Positions 9,875 through 19,135 of a stretch of DNA of 64,000 nt are shown piece by piece. Location of the stretch: NCBI RefSeq assembly GCF_004208415.1, contig NZ_CP035758.1, forward strand, positions 4,030,001 through 4,094,000, given 5' to 3'. The notes beneath the pieces were generated by a model, which was not told the origin of the DNA, ran no database searches, and was given only the letters and a program-made list of their open reading frames with translations. How positions within the stretch are numbered: position 1 is the first letter of the stretch; each line of letters starts with the position of its first letter. A program made the translations under genes and the position numbers. The DNA is from Ktedonosporobacter rubrisoli. GTDB taxonomy: Bacteria > Chloroflexota > Ktedonobacteria > Ktedonobacterales > Ktedonobacteraceae.

Positions 9875-10044
9875 CGCTTTCTCCTAATGCTGTAGTGGAG
9901 TGTATCGACGATTTCCCAACGTCCATGAGTATAGCACAAAAGGTGGGAAAGTTGTTCTTATCCGGCAGTTTCGTCAAAGCTCAAAAATTCAGTAACAACC
10001 GTTTTTCGAGCACTTCCAGCCCATCAATCTCAAGCCTGATACGA

Positions 10045-11604
10045 TTACTCAACCTGGCCCTGGTCAAGTAGATCTTGCACGTACTTGATTACCGGCTGCT
10101 TATCATAGCTCATATACAGGCCACCAGCCACACGTACTGGATCGCCAAAGAAAAAGCGTTCATAGAGTACCTGGCGCGCGCCAAAAGCGCTGCTGGTCAC
10201 ATCCCAGGCCAGCCGGAAAAGCCTGATGCGGTCGCGAGCATTGTGCCTGGCACTCTGCATATAGCGCTCAATCGCCGGCCCTTCTGGTCCTTCCACATCC
10301 GCCTCAGTTGGAATAGCCATCAAGCCGCTTGCCCCCAGCAGCTGCAGGATCTCGACCATGCGCGGATACATGCGCGGATAGAGGGAGCGCACAGCATCGA
10401 GAGGAGGACGGGCTGGAGTCATCAAACCAAATTCATTTGGCGCGCCATCGGCTTCGCTGGCACGCAGTAAGGCCTTCATGGTTTCTAGATTGATGATAAT
10501 TTCGGCAATCTTTTCTTGTACATGCTGGAACTGGCCAATCTGAATACTCTCAGCAATTGAACAGGCAATGCCCAACAAGAGCTCCGTCTTGGCCACGCAC
10601 TTGGCAGCGACCTGGTGCATCATATGTACAACAGCGCCGGTCTGGCCATAGACATTGTTACAGAGCTCATTGTTCCCATAGAGGAAAACCCGTTCCCAGG
10701 GCACCAGAACATCATCAAAGACCACAATTGCATCCAGCTCTTCAAAGCGACTCCCCAGCGGATGATCATAGCGGCTGCGTCCAAGATCAAAGCTCTCGCG
10801 ACAGATAAACTTCAGCCCGGGCGTATTAGAGGGAATACTGAACGCGTAAGCATAGCGATTCGTATTGCTCTGTTCCTTGAGGACAGTGCTGGGAAATACA
10901 GTTATCTCCTCAGAGAAAGGAGCCAGTGTCGCTAGCATGCGACAACCACGAATGACCAGCCCGGCATCTGTCTCCTTGAGCACGCCAGCGGCAAGATAAG
11001 GATCTACCTGCTCACTTGCTCCCACACTACGATTGGCCTGTGGATTGATTAGCGTATGCGTCAGGCAAAGGTCGTTCTCGCGGATATATTCGTAATAGCG
11101 GCACACATTCTTGGCAAATTCTTGCCGATTAGCAGCGAAATAGCTACTTGCGGCGCTCAGCGCCATATAACTACTATTCAAATAATCAGGAGTACGACCC
11201 ATCATCCCCCCACTATAGCGCGCCCAGGCCAGCATCATAGTGCTGCGGCGCTGCAAATCTTCACAGGTCTGGGGCTGCAGAAAACTCATCCCAACACGTT
11301 CATTGGTGGTTGGTGAAAGATAGGTTAGTATATCGCGCCATGCGGGATCATGCTGCATATCATATAAATGGGCCAGACTCTGAACCAGGTGATGGGTTGC
11401 TGGATGCGTCGTCACATCCTCAATACGTTCGCCACTGATCCAGACTTCTCCCTGACGCTCACGCAGATCACGGATATATTCGGCTCCTGTTCTAGCGGGC
11501 ATGGCTCTTTCTCCTCTCCGGTTAACGGCCACAATCTCTCTATTCCTCAGCTGCGAGCCTCTTGCGAAATACAATTCGCCTGTGTAGTAAACCTTTTCTG
11601 ACAT
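10045..11604 (-). CDS. hpaB: 4-hydroxyphenylacetate 3-monooxygenase, oxygenase component
   Basis: Flavin-dependent monooxygenase of 519 residues, the usual HpaB length, with family blocks such as RTGAEYIRDLRERQGEVWI at the N-terminus and YDHPLGSRFEELDAIVVFDD in the middle. With FADH2 supplied by a partner reductase it hydroxylates 4-hydroxyphenylacetate to 3,4-dihydroxyphenylacetate. It lies 52 bases downstream of a homoprotocatechuate-type dioxygenase gene on the same strand, giving two consecutive steps of one pathway. No HpaC-type flavin reductase gene is in the window. The ATG at 11604 has no clear Shine-Dalgarno site. Related enzymes act on phenol or other aromatics, so the exact substrate is inferred from context. 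Confidence 0.9.
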   Translation of the reverse strand: MSEKVYYTGELYFARGSQLRNREIVAVNRRGERAMPARTGAEYIRDLRERQGEVWISGERIEDVTTHPATHHLVQSLAHLYDMQHDPAWRDILTYLSPTTNERVGMSFLQPQTCEDLQRRSTMMLAWARYSGGMMGRTPDYLNSSYMALSAASSYFAANRQEFAKNVCRYYEYIRENDLCLTHTLINPQANRSVGASEQVDPYLAAGVLKETDAGLVIRGCRMLATLAPFSEEITVFPSTVLKEQSNTNRYAYAFSIPSNTPGLKFICRESFDLGRSRYDHPLGSRFEELDAIVVFDDVLVPWERVFLYGNNELCNNVYGQTGAVVHMMHQVAAKCVAKTELLLGIACSIAESIQIGQFQHVQEKIAEIIINLETMKALLRASEADGAPNEFGLMTPARPPLDAVRSLYPRMYPRMVEILQLLGASGLMAIPTEADVEGPEGPAIERYMQSARHNARDRIRLFRLAWDVTSSAFGARQVLYERFFFGDPVRVAGGLYMSYDKQPVIKYVQDLLDQGQVE

Positions 11605-11656
11605 AGAGATTCAATTTTCACAGCTCAAGTGGCTTTAAGGTTAAAATATCTCATGG

Positions 11657-12670
11657 TCAGGTTACATGATCGGGACGATCTCGTAATAGCGGCGCACGAG
11701 GTGGGACAAAACCATCGCCCTGGACAGTTTCAACTAGCAGGGCTTCCTCAAACCAGCTTGTTGGGGCAAAATTCCCCCAGAAAGTCTGGCGGCGCGGGTC
11801 CTCCAGCGTCCAGCGAATTGGCTCTGCATCAAGATCAGCGGTGAGATAATCATTGGCATAGAGCTCGATACGATTGCCATCCGGGTCGCGCACATAGACA
11901 AAAAGAGCATTGGAGAGCCCATGGCGTCCGGGTCCACGCTCGATATGATCGTGGTAGCCGGCGGCGGCCAGGACATCACAGGCGCGCAGGACAGCAAGCG
12001 CATCGGGAAGCCAGAACCCGACATGATGCAGGCGTGGCCCCAGTCCATTCATAAGTGCGAGATCATGGACCGTATGCTTACGGGTCAACCAGGAAGCCCA
12101 TAATTCCTCGCCAAGGGGCGTCTCTTTGACAGTATATTCGGTCGTGCGAAAACCAAGGGCGTCCCGATACCAGGTGGCAGCGGTGGCAACATCGGGAACC
12201 TGACAATTGAAGTGATCAAGGCGCATAACTTGCACTGATTTGTGGAGGTGATAAGCCTGAAGCATACGGGGAACCTGCGTCATCTCGGCGTAAAACTCCA
12301 AGGGGAGACCGCTGGGATCTTGCAGGCGAAGGGCGCAATCCTGGCCTCGTTCAGCGCCAGTAATCCAACGTTGAGGAAGTTTTTGCTGCTTTGCCAGCAA
12401 GGCTAAACGTTCAAGATCATCAGGAGAGGCAACCCGAAATGCGATATGGCTGGCACCGCTCTGTGCGCCCTTGCGCAAGACCAGGCTATGATGCTCGCGC
12501 TCCTCCAGACAACGCAGATACAGATGCTCATCATCGTGCTCTGTCTCAACAAATCCTAACAGGTCGACATAGAACTCACGCGCGCGCCCGAGATCGCGCA
12601 CATAAAACTCAGCATGAGCGGCACGCAGCACATTAAATTCAGGCTGTGGCAGAGTACTTCGAAGCGTCAT
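11657..12670 (-). CDS. hpaD: Extradiol ring-cleavage dioxygenase, 3,4-dihydroxyphenylacetate 2,3-dioxygenase type
   Basis: Type I (vicinal oxygen chelate fold) extradiol dioxygenase of 337 residues with two VOC modules. The N-terminal module begins around AAHAEFYVRDLGRAREFYVD; the C-terminal catalytic module has the metal ligands in RLDHFNCQVPD (His), RLHHVGFWL (His) and GNRIELYAND (Glu). The C-terminal WGNFAPTSWFEEALLV resembles the tail of MndD/HPCD homoprotocatechuate dioxygenases rather than biphenyl-diol enzymes. It would open the ring of the HpaB product using Fe(II) or Mn(II). The ATG at 12670 follows GGAG. It is the first gene of the hpaD-hpaB pair. Confidence 0.86.
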   Translation of the reverse strand: MTLRSTLPQPEFNVLRAAHAEFYVRDLGRAREFYVDLLGFVETEHDDEHLYLRCLEEREHHSLVLRKGAQSGASHIAFRVASPDDLERLALLAKQQKLPQRWITGAERGQDCALRLQDPSGLPLEFYAEMTQVPRMLQAYHLHKSVQVMRLDHFNCQVPDVATAATWYRDALGFRTTEYTVKETPLGEELWASWLTRKHTVHDLALMNGLGPRLHHVGFWLPDALAVLRACDVLAAAGYHDHIERGPGRHGLSNALFVYVRDPDGNRIELYANDYLTADLDAEPIRWTLEDPRRQTFWGNFAPTSWFEEALLVETVQGDGFVPPRAPLLRDRPDHVT

Positions 12671-13189
12671 AGCTCATCTCCAGGAAAACTACCTGTGAAC
12701 TAACGAGAGGGCGAAAGTACTTATATAGCATGGTTACTATATTTTAACATAATTACGCCCTTTTATCGTCCTTAGAGTTCTGGAGACCGCAATGTCCTCT
12801 TTCCCAAGGGAAAGCTAGAGCTCAAACAAGGAAGAATCTAAATCCCTCAATCAATTATACTTCATGTCCCCCCTTATATGTGATGAACCTGATAGGCAAT
12901 CCCGTTCGGCTTTCACGAAAGCAGCTCGACAGCCCTAGCTTATTGTAAGCTCCCTGAAACCGCCTGCTTGCCAAGCGAGAACGCGCTCACCCATCAGGCA
13001 TTGAGCCGAAGCATACATCAATTCAGCTCATAAGCAAAAGGGAAATGCCCATAAAAAGGCAGGCCCCTTCATAGCTTCGTCCGCGCGTCGTCAGAGATAG
13101 GTGATAGGATTGAGAGGCCCACCCACTGCATTGGCGACAGTAAATGCTTGCCAAACTCCGCGCAAAGAATCAGTGCAATTTTCCCTGGA
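12671..13189. other. Intergenic stretch with an 11-bp motif
   Basis: About 520 bases upstream of hpaD. It contains CATAATTACGC at 12748-12758, about 80 bases before the hpaD start; the same 11-mer occurs twice upstream of the ABC-2 exporter. A small hairpin (TCCCTG/CAGGGA with a 3-base loop) lies near 13175-13190 at the end of the monooxygenase gene. No gene is recognised; the open frame 13069-13359 minus overlaps the real monooxygenase in another frame. Confidence 0.4.
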
Positions 13190-13495
13190 TCAGGGAGTAG
13201 CAAAGACTTCATAGTGCTGCACTTCTGGTTCCTGCTCCAACAAAAACTGCTTATCAAATGAATAATACTTGGCCTTAGTGATGCTCTCTCCAGCAAACGC
13301 CTTGATCGCTTCTTTCGACTCCCAGAGCGTAAGGAGCAGAAAGTGTGCCTGTTCGCCATCCAGGCGCCTTAAAATATAGACCCCTTGATTGCCAGGCGTC
13401 GCTTGATAATCAGGGATCGCCACGGTCTGCATCAAGTTCAGGTAGGCATCGGCTTGAGAGAGATCTGTTCTCCCATGCCAGATTCGAGCAATCAT
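13190..13495 (-). CDS. Antibiotic-biosynthesis-monooxygenase-like protein (ABM fold)
   Basis: A 101-residue protein of the dimeric alpha/beta-barrel ABM superfamily. It starts MIARIWHGRTDLSQADAYL and has the typical central strand plus the LLTLWESKEAIKAFAGE segment. The ATG at 13495 is chosen because AAAGGAGGAGAC immediately precedes it; the longer frame starting at 13531 has no such site. Members of this fold include cofactor-free monooxygenases and many small stress proteins, and the substrate is not identifiable. It is divergent from the CGNR zinc-finger regulator at 13619, which may control it (inference from arrangement). Confidence 0.83.
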   Translation of the reverse strand: MIARIWHGRTDLSQADAYLNLMQTVAIPDYQATPGNQGVYILRRLDGEQAHFLLLTLWESKEAIKAFAGESITKAKYYSFDKQFLLEQEPEVQHYEVFATP

Positions 13496-13618
13496 GTCTC
13501 CTCCTTTGCTTGTATATCCTTTCTTGCCCAAACGCGTAATGGTCAGAATACATTCTAGGAATTACATGTGATATACTACCTAAAAAAATGAGAATGGTCA
13601 AGAGGGAGGCAATAGCTC

Positions 13619-14164
13619 ATGGAAGCACTATGCCTGGATGTGCTCAACAGCGACTGGCATGATTTTCGACACCCTGACGAGTACGAAGATCACCTTTTGC
13701 AAGAGGGATGGCTTGAGCAGCTCGCCATTCGTTGGGGCTTTCCTATCTCGCAGCCGCCGGACAAACATACACTTGCAGCATTTCAATCGCTCAGGACCAT
13801 GATGCAACAAGCGCTACAAACGCTCTTTGAGGAACATAGGCTTTCAGAACAAACGCTGGCTGCACTCAACACTTACCTGGAGACCACTCCTCATATATTG
13901 CAACTAATCACGGAGGGTGAAGGCTATCAGCTACAGCGCTTGCCATTGGCGCGAGAGTGGAATGGAGTCTTAGGCGAGGTGGTCATCTCTTTCGCCACCT
14001 TGCTTGCGCAGAATCCTGCACGTATCAAACAGTGCGAGAATCCTGAGTGTCGCTGGATCTATTATGACGAGAGCGATAATCAAAGCCGACGCTGGTGCGA
14101 AGATGCCTGTGCAAATCTGATGCGTGTGCGTCGCTTTCGGGCCAAACAGCGTAAGCGGGCATAA
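13619..14164 (+). CDS. CGNR zinc-finger (ABATE-domain) transcriptional regulator
   Basis: A 181-residue protein. The N-terminal 130 residues form the helical ABATE-type (stress-induced regulator) domain; the C-terminus is a CGNR-like zinc finger with cysteines in KQCENPECRWIYYDES and RRWCEDACANLMRVRRF, ending in a basic tail suited to DNA binding. GGGAGG precedes the ATG by nine bases. The TATACT at about 13571 could be the -10 of its promoter. It faces the ABM-family gene across 123 bases. Such proteins are generally annotated as putative transcription factors, and the regulatory role here is inferred. Confidence 0.85.
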   Translation: MEALCLDVLNSDWHDFRHPDEYEDHLLQEGWLEQLAIRWGFPISQPPDKHTLAAFQSLRTMMQQALQTLFEEHRLSEQTLAALNTYLETTPHILQLITEGEGYQLQRLPLAREWNGVLGEVVISFATLLAQNPARIKQCENPECRWIYYDESDNQSRRWCEDACANLMRVRRFRAKQRKRA

Positions 14165-14414
14165 GGTCATGGCCCAACATCTCCTGGCAAGATAAGGGTA
14201 TCTTAAAGATCGATTGGTTGCGAAACACATTCACCGCCCAATCCGGCGCAAGAAGCTCTGCCCCTACATCCCAAAAGCGCTAAAAGTAGGGCCTGCTCAA
14301 GGCGCCAAGCTTACAAGTTGCATGGCAAGAAGGGCCAGGCTTAACCGCAATACTGTGTGTTGAGTATAGATTGCCCAACGCTAGATCTTCCTGGTCCTTC
14401 ACGCAGTTTTATCG

Positions 14415-17063
14415 CTAAGTGGGTACAGGCAAGGATGTAGTATATAGGCGGTAAAAATTCGGCCTCTCTAGCTCTAGCCAGCGCAAAGGCAGCAACAAAA
14501 CCTCAGGGAGAGGATGCATAAACGTCTGCACGCGCATTAGAGCTTCCATGGCTTGCTGCTCCTGTTCCAGATAAGCATGAATCATTGCCAGCCAGAAGAG
14601 CGCCTCAACCTGTTCTGGTTCCTGAGCAAGGGACTGTTCTAGAACCGCCAGAGCTTCTGCATAGCGTTTATGAAGGAGTAATGCTACTCCGCGACATAGC
14701 AAGGCTAGAGAATGCTGGCGATCATATTCGGCAAGCCTCTCTAGCTGCGCAGCGCACTCAGCCACGGGTCCCCGTTGGCACAAAATTGTCCATTGCTCCA
14801 TCAGCCCGCTAGAGAGATCGGAGGGATTTAGCTTCCAGGCCTGGGCAAAATCGGCTCTTGCCTCCTCTAACTTTCCCTGTTCCAGATAGGCATGTCCGCG
14901 GCCAGCGTAGGCCTGGGCATTGTTTTCCTCTAGAGCCAGAGCGCGATTAAAGCTGGCTAGAGCTTGCTCAAGCTTGCCCAGGGAGCACAAGGCCATCCCG
15001 CGCATGACATAAGCCTGAGCATCCTGCGGATCTTCCTCGATGCTATAATCGAAGCTTCCCAGGCGATAGCCCTTCATGTTCCATTGCCAGTAAATCCGAT
15101 TACGCAGCGTATAGAGATAGGGCAAATCTGGGTCGAGCAGCGCAGCATGGGCCACATCATTAAGCGCTCGCTCATAGGCCCCGAGGTGTAGATAGGCCAT
15201 AGCCCGATGCACATAGAGCCATACATTTTCGGGCGTCAGACGCAGGGCGCGCGTAAAATCTTCGACTGCACGCTGATTCTGATGCACTATAGTCTGCGCT
15301 AAGCCGCGCAAAGCATGGCCATAGGCAACATCTTGTTCCAGCGTAAGCGCTTTACTGAAATCATCGTTGGCCTGGTCAGGCTCGCTTAAGGCTAGCGAGA
15401 GCAATCCCCGCCTACGATACATCTGCGCAATCAGGGAAACAGGTTTAGCCGGCAAATCAGCGACCATCGCTATCAGCGCATCAACTGCCTCTCGGGCACC
15501 TTGAAGGTCAGTCCCGACTTCAAAATAGCGGAGGAGTTGTTCGACACTGCTTTGCGTTCTTCCATCTATCCGCAGCAATGAAGCATCGCGGGCAAATTGA
15601 TGTAGCATTGGAATCAAAACACTTCTCTGGTCGGCCTCAGTTCCCAGCATGATCACCTGCTCGATGGCCGAACAATATCCTACCGCGTCAGGCATACAGA
15701 GCAACTGATAGATATGGGCCAGAACCGCCTCTAGCCATGCGGCTGATCCCTTTTTTCCACTCGCCTCAAGTAGCTCAATCTCTCGCTGGTAATGCTGCGC
15801 CAGTTCGCGACTGGTCACTACTACAGCCTGGAAAGAGCGCTCAAGGAGGGACTGGCGGAGTACGCGCTGTACAGGATCACAATAGCGGTGCTTTCCATCA
15901 ATTGTACGACACTCAATAAAGGGAAGCGAAAGCAGCCAGCGATAATAGGAAACATGATCCTGGGCCGACAGGCTGCGCAAGGCGTGAAGATCTGTATGCG
16001 CAAAAGGTCGCGAGAAAAGGGCTACCTTCCAGCCCAGATCATGATCACCAGCCACGCCCCGCATAAATTCTGGCAAAACATAAGTCAGAGCCTCGGTCTC
16101 TGGGCCAGAAACTTTCTTTAGCTTTTCTGGTGGGCAAGCTGCAAAGATTTTCAAGGCTAATGGCAAGCCACGCGAGATCCGCCAGAGCATAGCAATCTGC
16201 TCTGCCTCTGTAATTCCATATCTAGCAAGATAGTTGCCTGTTTCTTCCTCGTTCAATTCGGCTAAATCAAGATTATATCTACTCTGCCGTTCCTCCTCAC
16301 TACCCGCTAGCGGATCACGGCTCGCCACAACCAGAACAATCTGCTTGCTCAGGGAAGTTTGTCGCAAAAGGCTGAAGAGCAGTTCCAGAGTCTCACTGGC
16401 TGCGACCTCCCATAGATCAAAGAAGAGAATTACACGGCAATCGGCTGCAGAACTCTTCTCCGCTTCAGGGCCTGCTATAAGCCAATTGAGATCGCTGACA
16501 AATGCCTGTACAAGCTCTGTCAGCGCTCGATCGCGGAACTTTTCCGTCGAGGCCCAGGCCTGGGGAAAGACATTAAACGCGCTTCTTGCCGCCTGGGCGA
16601 CAGCTTCATATAATCTTCCAATCACCGGCCCGCTGGTAGCCTCCTGGCCCAGAAGTTGTTGCTGACGAAGATAGGCAGTACGCAAAAAGGCCTGCTCATC
16701 CAATCTTTGGTAAGAGGCGGCTTTATAGGACGTCAACGTATCCTCAAAAGCTGTCAGCGGCGCGCCCTGCAAGCGCAGTTGATGTGCACACTCTTCCATA
16801 ATATGCGCTGGCGTCATCCAGCGCACCTCTACAAAGGCTGTGAAACAACGATAGGGCTGCTCAGTAGTAGAAACAAGCTCATGGAAACGGGCAAGTAGAG
16901 CTGACTTTCCTATGCCAGCTCTTCCCGAGATTGTGAACATCTGATAAGCTGGGATATCGGCAGCAAGGGCATGTTGAATAAAGCATTCCTGCTCATTTAC
17001 GCGGCCAATAAAACTTTTCCCGGTTTCTTTAGAAGATCGGAGTCTCTGACTGACTGACGACAT
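14415..17063 (-). CDS. STAND-type ATPase with TPR repeats
   Basis: A protein of about 882 residues. Walker A is GRAGIGKS (residues 47-54), Walker B is near VILFFDLWE, followed by winged-helix-like sequence. The C-terminal third consists of TPR repeats, clear in the alternating pattern of ALRGLAQTIVHQNQRAVEDF, AYVMRGMALCSLGKLEQALA and AYAGRGHAYLEQGKLEEARA. No DNA-binding output domain or protease domain is seen, so it is a sensor or scaffold NTPase of unknown role. The ATG at 17063 is chosen because GAGGTG lies eight bases upstream; the frame stays open to an ATG at 17198 with no good ribosome site. Confidence 0.8.
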   Translation of the reverse strand: MSSVSQRLRSSKETGKSFIGRVNEQECFIQHALAADIPAYQMFTISGRAGIGKSALLARFHELVSTTEQPYRCFTAFVEVRWMTPAHIMEECAHQLRLQGAPLTAFEDTLTSYKAASYQRLDEQAFLRTAYLRQQQLLGQEATSGPVIGRLYEAVAQAARSAFNVFPQAWASTEKFRDRALTELVQAFVSDLNWLIAGPEAEKSSAADCRVILFFDLWEVAASETLELLFSLLRQTSLSKQIVLVVASRDPLAGSEEERQSRYNLDLAELNEEETGNYLARYGITEAEQIAMLWRISRGLPLALKIFAACPPEKLKKVSGPETEALTYVLPEFMRGVAGDHDLGWKVALFSRPFAHTDLHALRSLSAQDHVSYYRWLLSLPFIECRTIDGKHRYCDPVQRVLRQSLLERSFQAVVVTSRELAQHYQREIELLEASGKKGSAAWLEAVLAHIYQLLCMPDAVGYCSAIEQVIMLGTEADQRSVLIPMLHQFARDASLLRIDGRTQSSVEQLLRYFEVGTDLQGAREAVDALIAMVADLPAKPVSLIAQMYRRRGLLSLALSEPDQANDDFSKALTLEQDVAYGHALRGLAQTIVHQNQRAVEDFTRALRLTPENVWLYVHRAMAYLHLGAYERALNDVAHAALLDPDLPYLYTLRNRIYWQWNMKGYRLGSFDYSIEEDPQDAQAYVMRGMALCSLGKLEQALASFNRALALEENNAQAYAGRGHAYLEQGKLEEARADFAQAWKLNPSDLSSGLMEQWTILCQRGPVAECAAQLERLAEYDRQHSLALLCRGVALLLHKRYAEALAVLEQSLAQEPEQVEALFWLAMIHAYLEQEQQAMEALMRVQTFMHPLPEVLLLPLRWLELERPNFYRLYTTSLPVPT

Positions 17064-17337
17064 AATAGGCACCTCGCTTGCACTCATAACTTTTATCAGG
17101 AGTGGAACTGCCGGGCAAATGTCAGCAACCGCAAGTATAAAGCCACTATCCCCAATTTGAAGACCATCTTCCCGGACGATTATTGAGAGCACTTTCATGG
17201 TATGTACCCAGTCGCGCAGACTACGGCATCCGGATAAGTACCCCTTTGCCCATTAACAGCACGGAAAATGCACTATCTTCTCAACCTCAACAATAACCAC
17301 CGATGCCCAACCTGTGCCCTTCTCCAGCAATCTCTAG

Positions 17338-17360
17338 ATATACTGTACAATACAGTATAT
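17338..17360. promoter_or_regulatory. Perfect palindrome, probable repressor operator
   Basis: ATATACTGTA (17338-17347) and its exact reverse complement TACAGTATAT (17351-17360) are separated by CAA. Ten-base perfect arms with a 3-base spacer fit a dimeric TetR- or HxlR-like repressor site. It lies about 130 bases upstream of the decayed quinone oxidoreductase gene, in a 420-base gene-free stretch (17064-17485) that also contains the upstream region of the STAND-TPR gene. Confidence 0.6.
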
Positions 17361-17485
17361 AAGCCACCAAGAAAGTATACTCTAAAAATATGAGGACAAG
17401 AAAGATGGAATGTTCATCAGAAGGCATCTGATGCGGGAGCAGAGAGTGCCTGCGCCAATTTGGCCGTCGAAGCTTCCGAGGCTAA

Positions 17486-18153
17486 GTGAACTTTGATGCG
17501 GTTCCTACCGCACAGCTTGCAGAGATTCCTGATGGGTCACATTTGCACAGGCTGCAACGTTGCCGGTCGCTGGCCTGACCGCTCTCTATGGGCTAGAAAG
17601 AGAGGCTATGCTGCTCAAGCGGAAAGTACTCATCACCGGGGCTTCGGGCGGCGTCGGTCATTTTGCCTGCCAACTGGCCTTGCAGGCAGGCGCTCAAGTG
17701 ATTGCTCTGGTCCGGCATGCAGAGCGCGCAGCCAGCGTTCATGCCATGGGGGTGCATAAGGTGGTGGTAGGAGAGGATGTCGCACTGACGCGCTCGCTCG
17801 GCCCCTATCACCTCGTTATCGATACAGTCGGCGGAAACTCTTTACGTACTGCAGTGACGCTCCTCGAAACAGGTGGCGTCTGTGTGAATCTGGGAGCTGC
17901 GGGAGATCCAGAAATGACATTACAGAATCGATATAGCGCATTTAGCTCACCAGAGCATGAAAATGGATTAGTCATTCGTGACATCGAGCCCAGGTGCGTG
18001 GCAAAAGACTTGGAACGGTTGGCTCAGTTGGTAGCTTCGGATCAATTGCATCCACACATCGGTTTGGAGGCTGACTGGACCAAAGTCGCTGAAGTTGCCC
18101 AAAGCCTTCTAGACCGCCGGATCGCTGGAAAGGCGATCCTGCATATCTCCTGA
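17486..18153 (+). pseudogene. Quinone oxidoreductase / zinc-type alcohol dehydrogenase, broken
   Basis: The C-terminal two thirds of an MDR-superfamily NADPH:quinone oxidoreductase. From 17560 the frame reads PVAGLTALYGL, then the nucleotide-binding loop ITGASGGVGHFACQLA, and runs to the normal C-terminus. Immediately upstream the family sequence continues in another frame (AVPTAQLAEIPDG from 17498), meaning one base is missing near 17536, and that frame meets a TAA at 17483-17485. The N-terminal catalytic GroES-like domain is absent. It is therefore a pseudogene, although an internal start at 17560 could yield a 197-residue Rossmann fragment. The operator upstream is intact. Confidence 0.8.
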
Positions 18154-18287
18154 TGGGACGCTTCAGATTTGCAAATGCTGACATTAATAGACAATTCTAT
18201 CCATCAGGCATGATCACCGAGGCAAGTTTAGGGAAGTCTTCGGCGCAAATGTAGAAGGTACGCTCTTTATCGTCAAAAAAGAAGGCA

Positions 18288-18324
18288 CAAAAAAAGGAAT
18301 GTGAGCCATTCACACTCCTTTTTC
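18288..18324. terminator. Bidirectional intrinsic terminator
   Basis: Arms AGGAATGTGA and TCACACTCCT (9 of 10 paired) with a 5-base loop, flanked by A7 before and T5 after, so each transcript gets a U-tract. It separates the pseudogene from the convergent membrane-protein gene. Confidence 0.85.
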
Positions 18325-18331
18325 GTTTGCT

Positions 18332-19135
18332 CTAATTGAGACTGACGCTGTGTTGCGGAGGACTTATTCTACTAGCAACCCTCCTCTTGTTGCGCTCACC
18401 GACAAATTTCTGCGGAGCTGGTGACACATCATCACGTCGATATGAACCGCTGGCATCGGTATTGATACCAGGATAGTTAGGACCATAGTTGTAATGCCCT
18501 GTTTGGGCAGGAGACAACGGCCCACGCGCGAACAGAGGTGTTCCTGTGACTTTCGGCACAGTAAACTCAGGCTGCTGACCATTTAGATCATCCGGTACGC
18601 CATTCAGACCTCTTGCGAGCAACTCACCCTCACTCGTCGCGAGACGGACGAGATCACCTTTGACAACATCCTTAACATCACTATAGGGAACATATAAGGT
18701 CTTTACCAACAAACCACCACGCTCAACCAGCGCATAATGCGCGAGGCGAGCCTGCACTGTACCAAGCCACTGCCCCTCACTATCAACTACATCCTGACCT
18801 ATTCTTAATCCGGTCCTGATATATTCCTTATCAGCAGCCAGATCAATGAAGCCTCCCTTCGGTGCTGCCATTGGATCTTCTAGTGCCCATCCAAGGATAC
18901 CGACGAGTACGATAGGAGCTCCCACAACAGCAAGCCAGGGTGCATCAGGAAGAAACAACAATCCCACTATCACCATCAGAATGGCCGCACTCAAAATAAG
19001 AGGCCATATACTCGGATTGGGTAGATGGATATGATGTTCCTCCTCCTCACTCCCAGTTTCTTCGTGGTTGGTTGACAGAACATTTACCTCGTCTGTCGCT
19101 AGATTAGCACTTTGAAGAGAACTATCCATAAGCAC
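18332..19135 (-). CDS. Membrane protein with PRC-barrel/DUF2171-like domain
   Basis: A 267-residue protein. An acidic, histidine-containing lead (residues 20-38) is followed by LPNPSIWPLI and two membrane helices (about 43-62 and 66-84). This segment resembles the small subunit-IV-like region found with Chloroflexi and actinobacterial cytochrome oxidases. Residues 106-175 (GLRIGQDVVDSEGQWLGTVQ onward) resemble a DUF2171/PRC-barrel domain; the tail is Gly/Pro/Tyr-rich. Two helices with both ends cytoplasmic is the simplest topology. The GTG start at 19135 is supported by GAGG seven bases upstream. The function is unknown; the resemblance to oxidase subunits is weak. Confidence 0.75.
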   Translation of the reverse strand: MLMDSSLQSANLATDEVNVLSTNHEETGSEEEEHHIHLPNPSIWPLILSAAILMVIVGLLFLPDAPWLAVVGAPIVLVGILGWALEDPMAAPKGGFIDLAADKEYIRTGLRIGQDVVDSEGQWLGTVQARLAHYALVERGGLLVKTLYVPYSDVKDVVKGDLVRLATSEGELLARGLNGVPDDLNGQQPEFTVPKVTGTPLFARGPLSPAQTGHYNYGPNYPGINTDASGSYRRDDVSPAPQKFVGERNKRRVASRISPPQHSVSLN

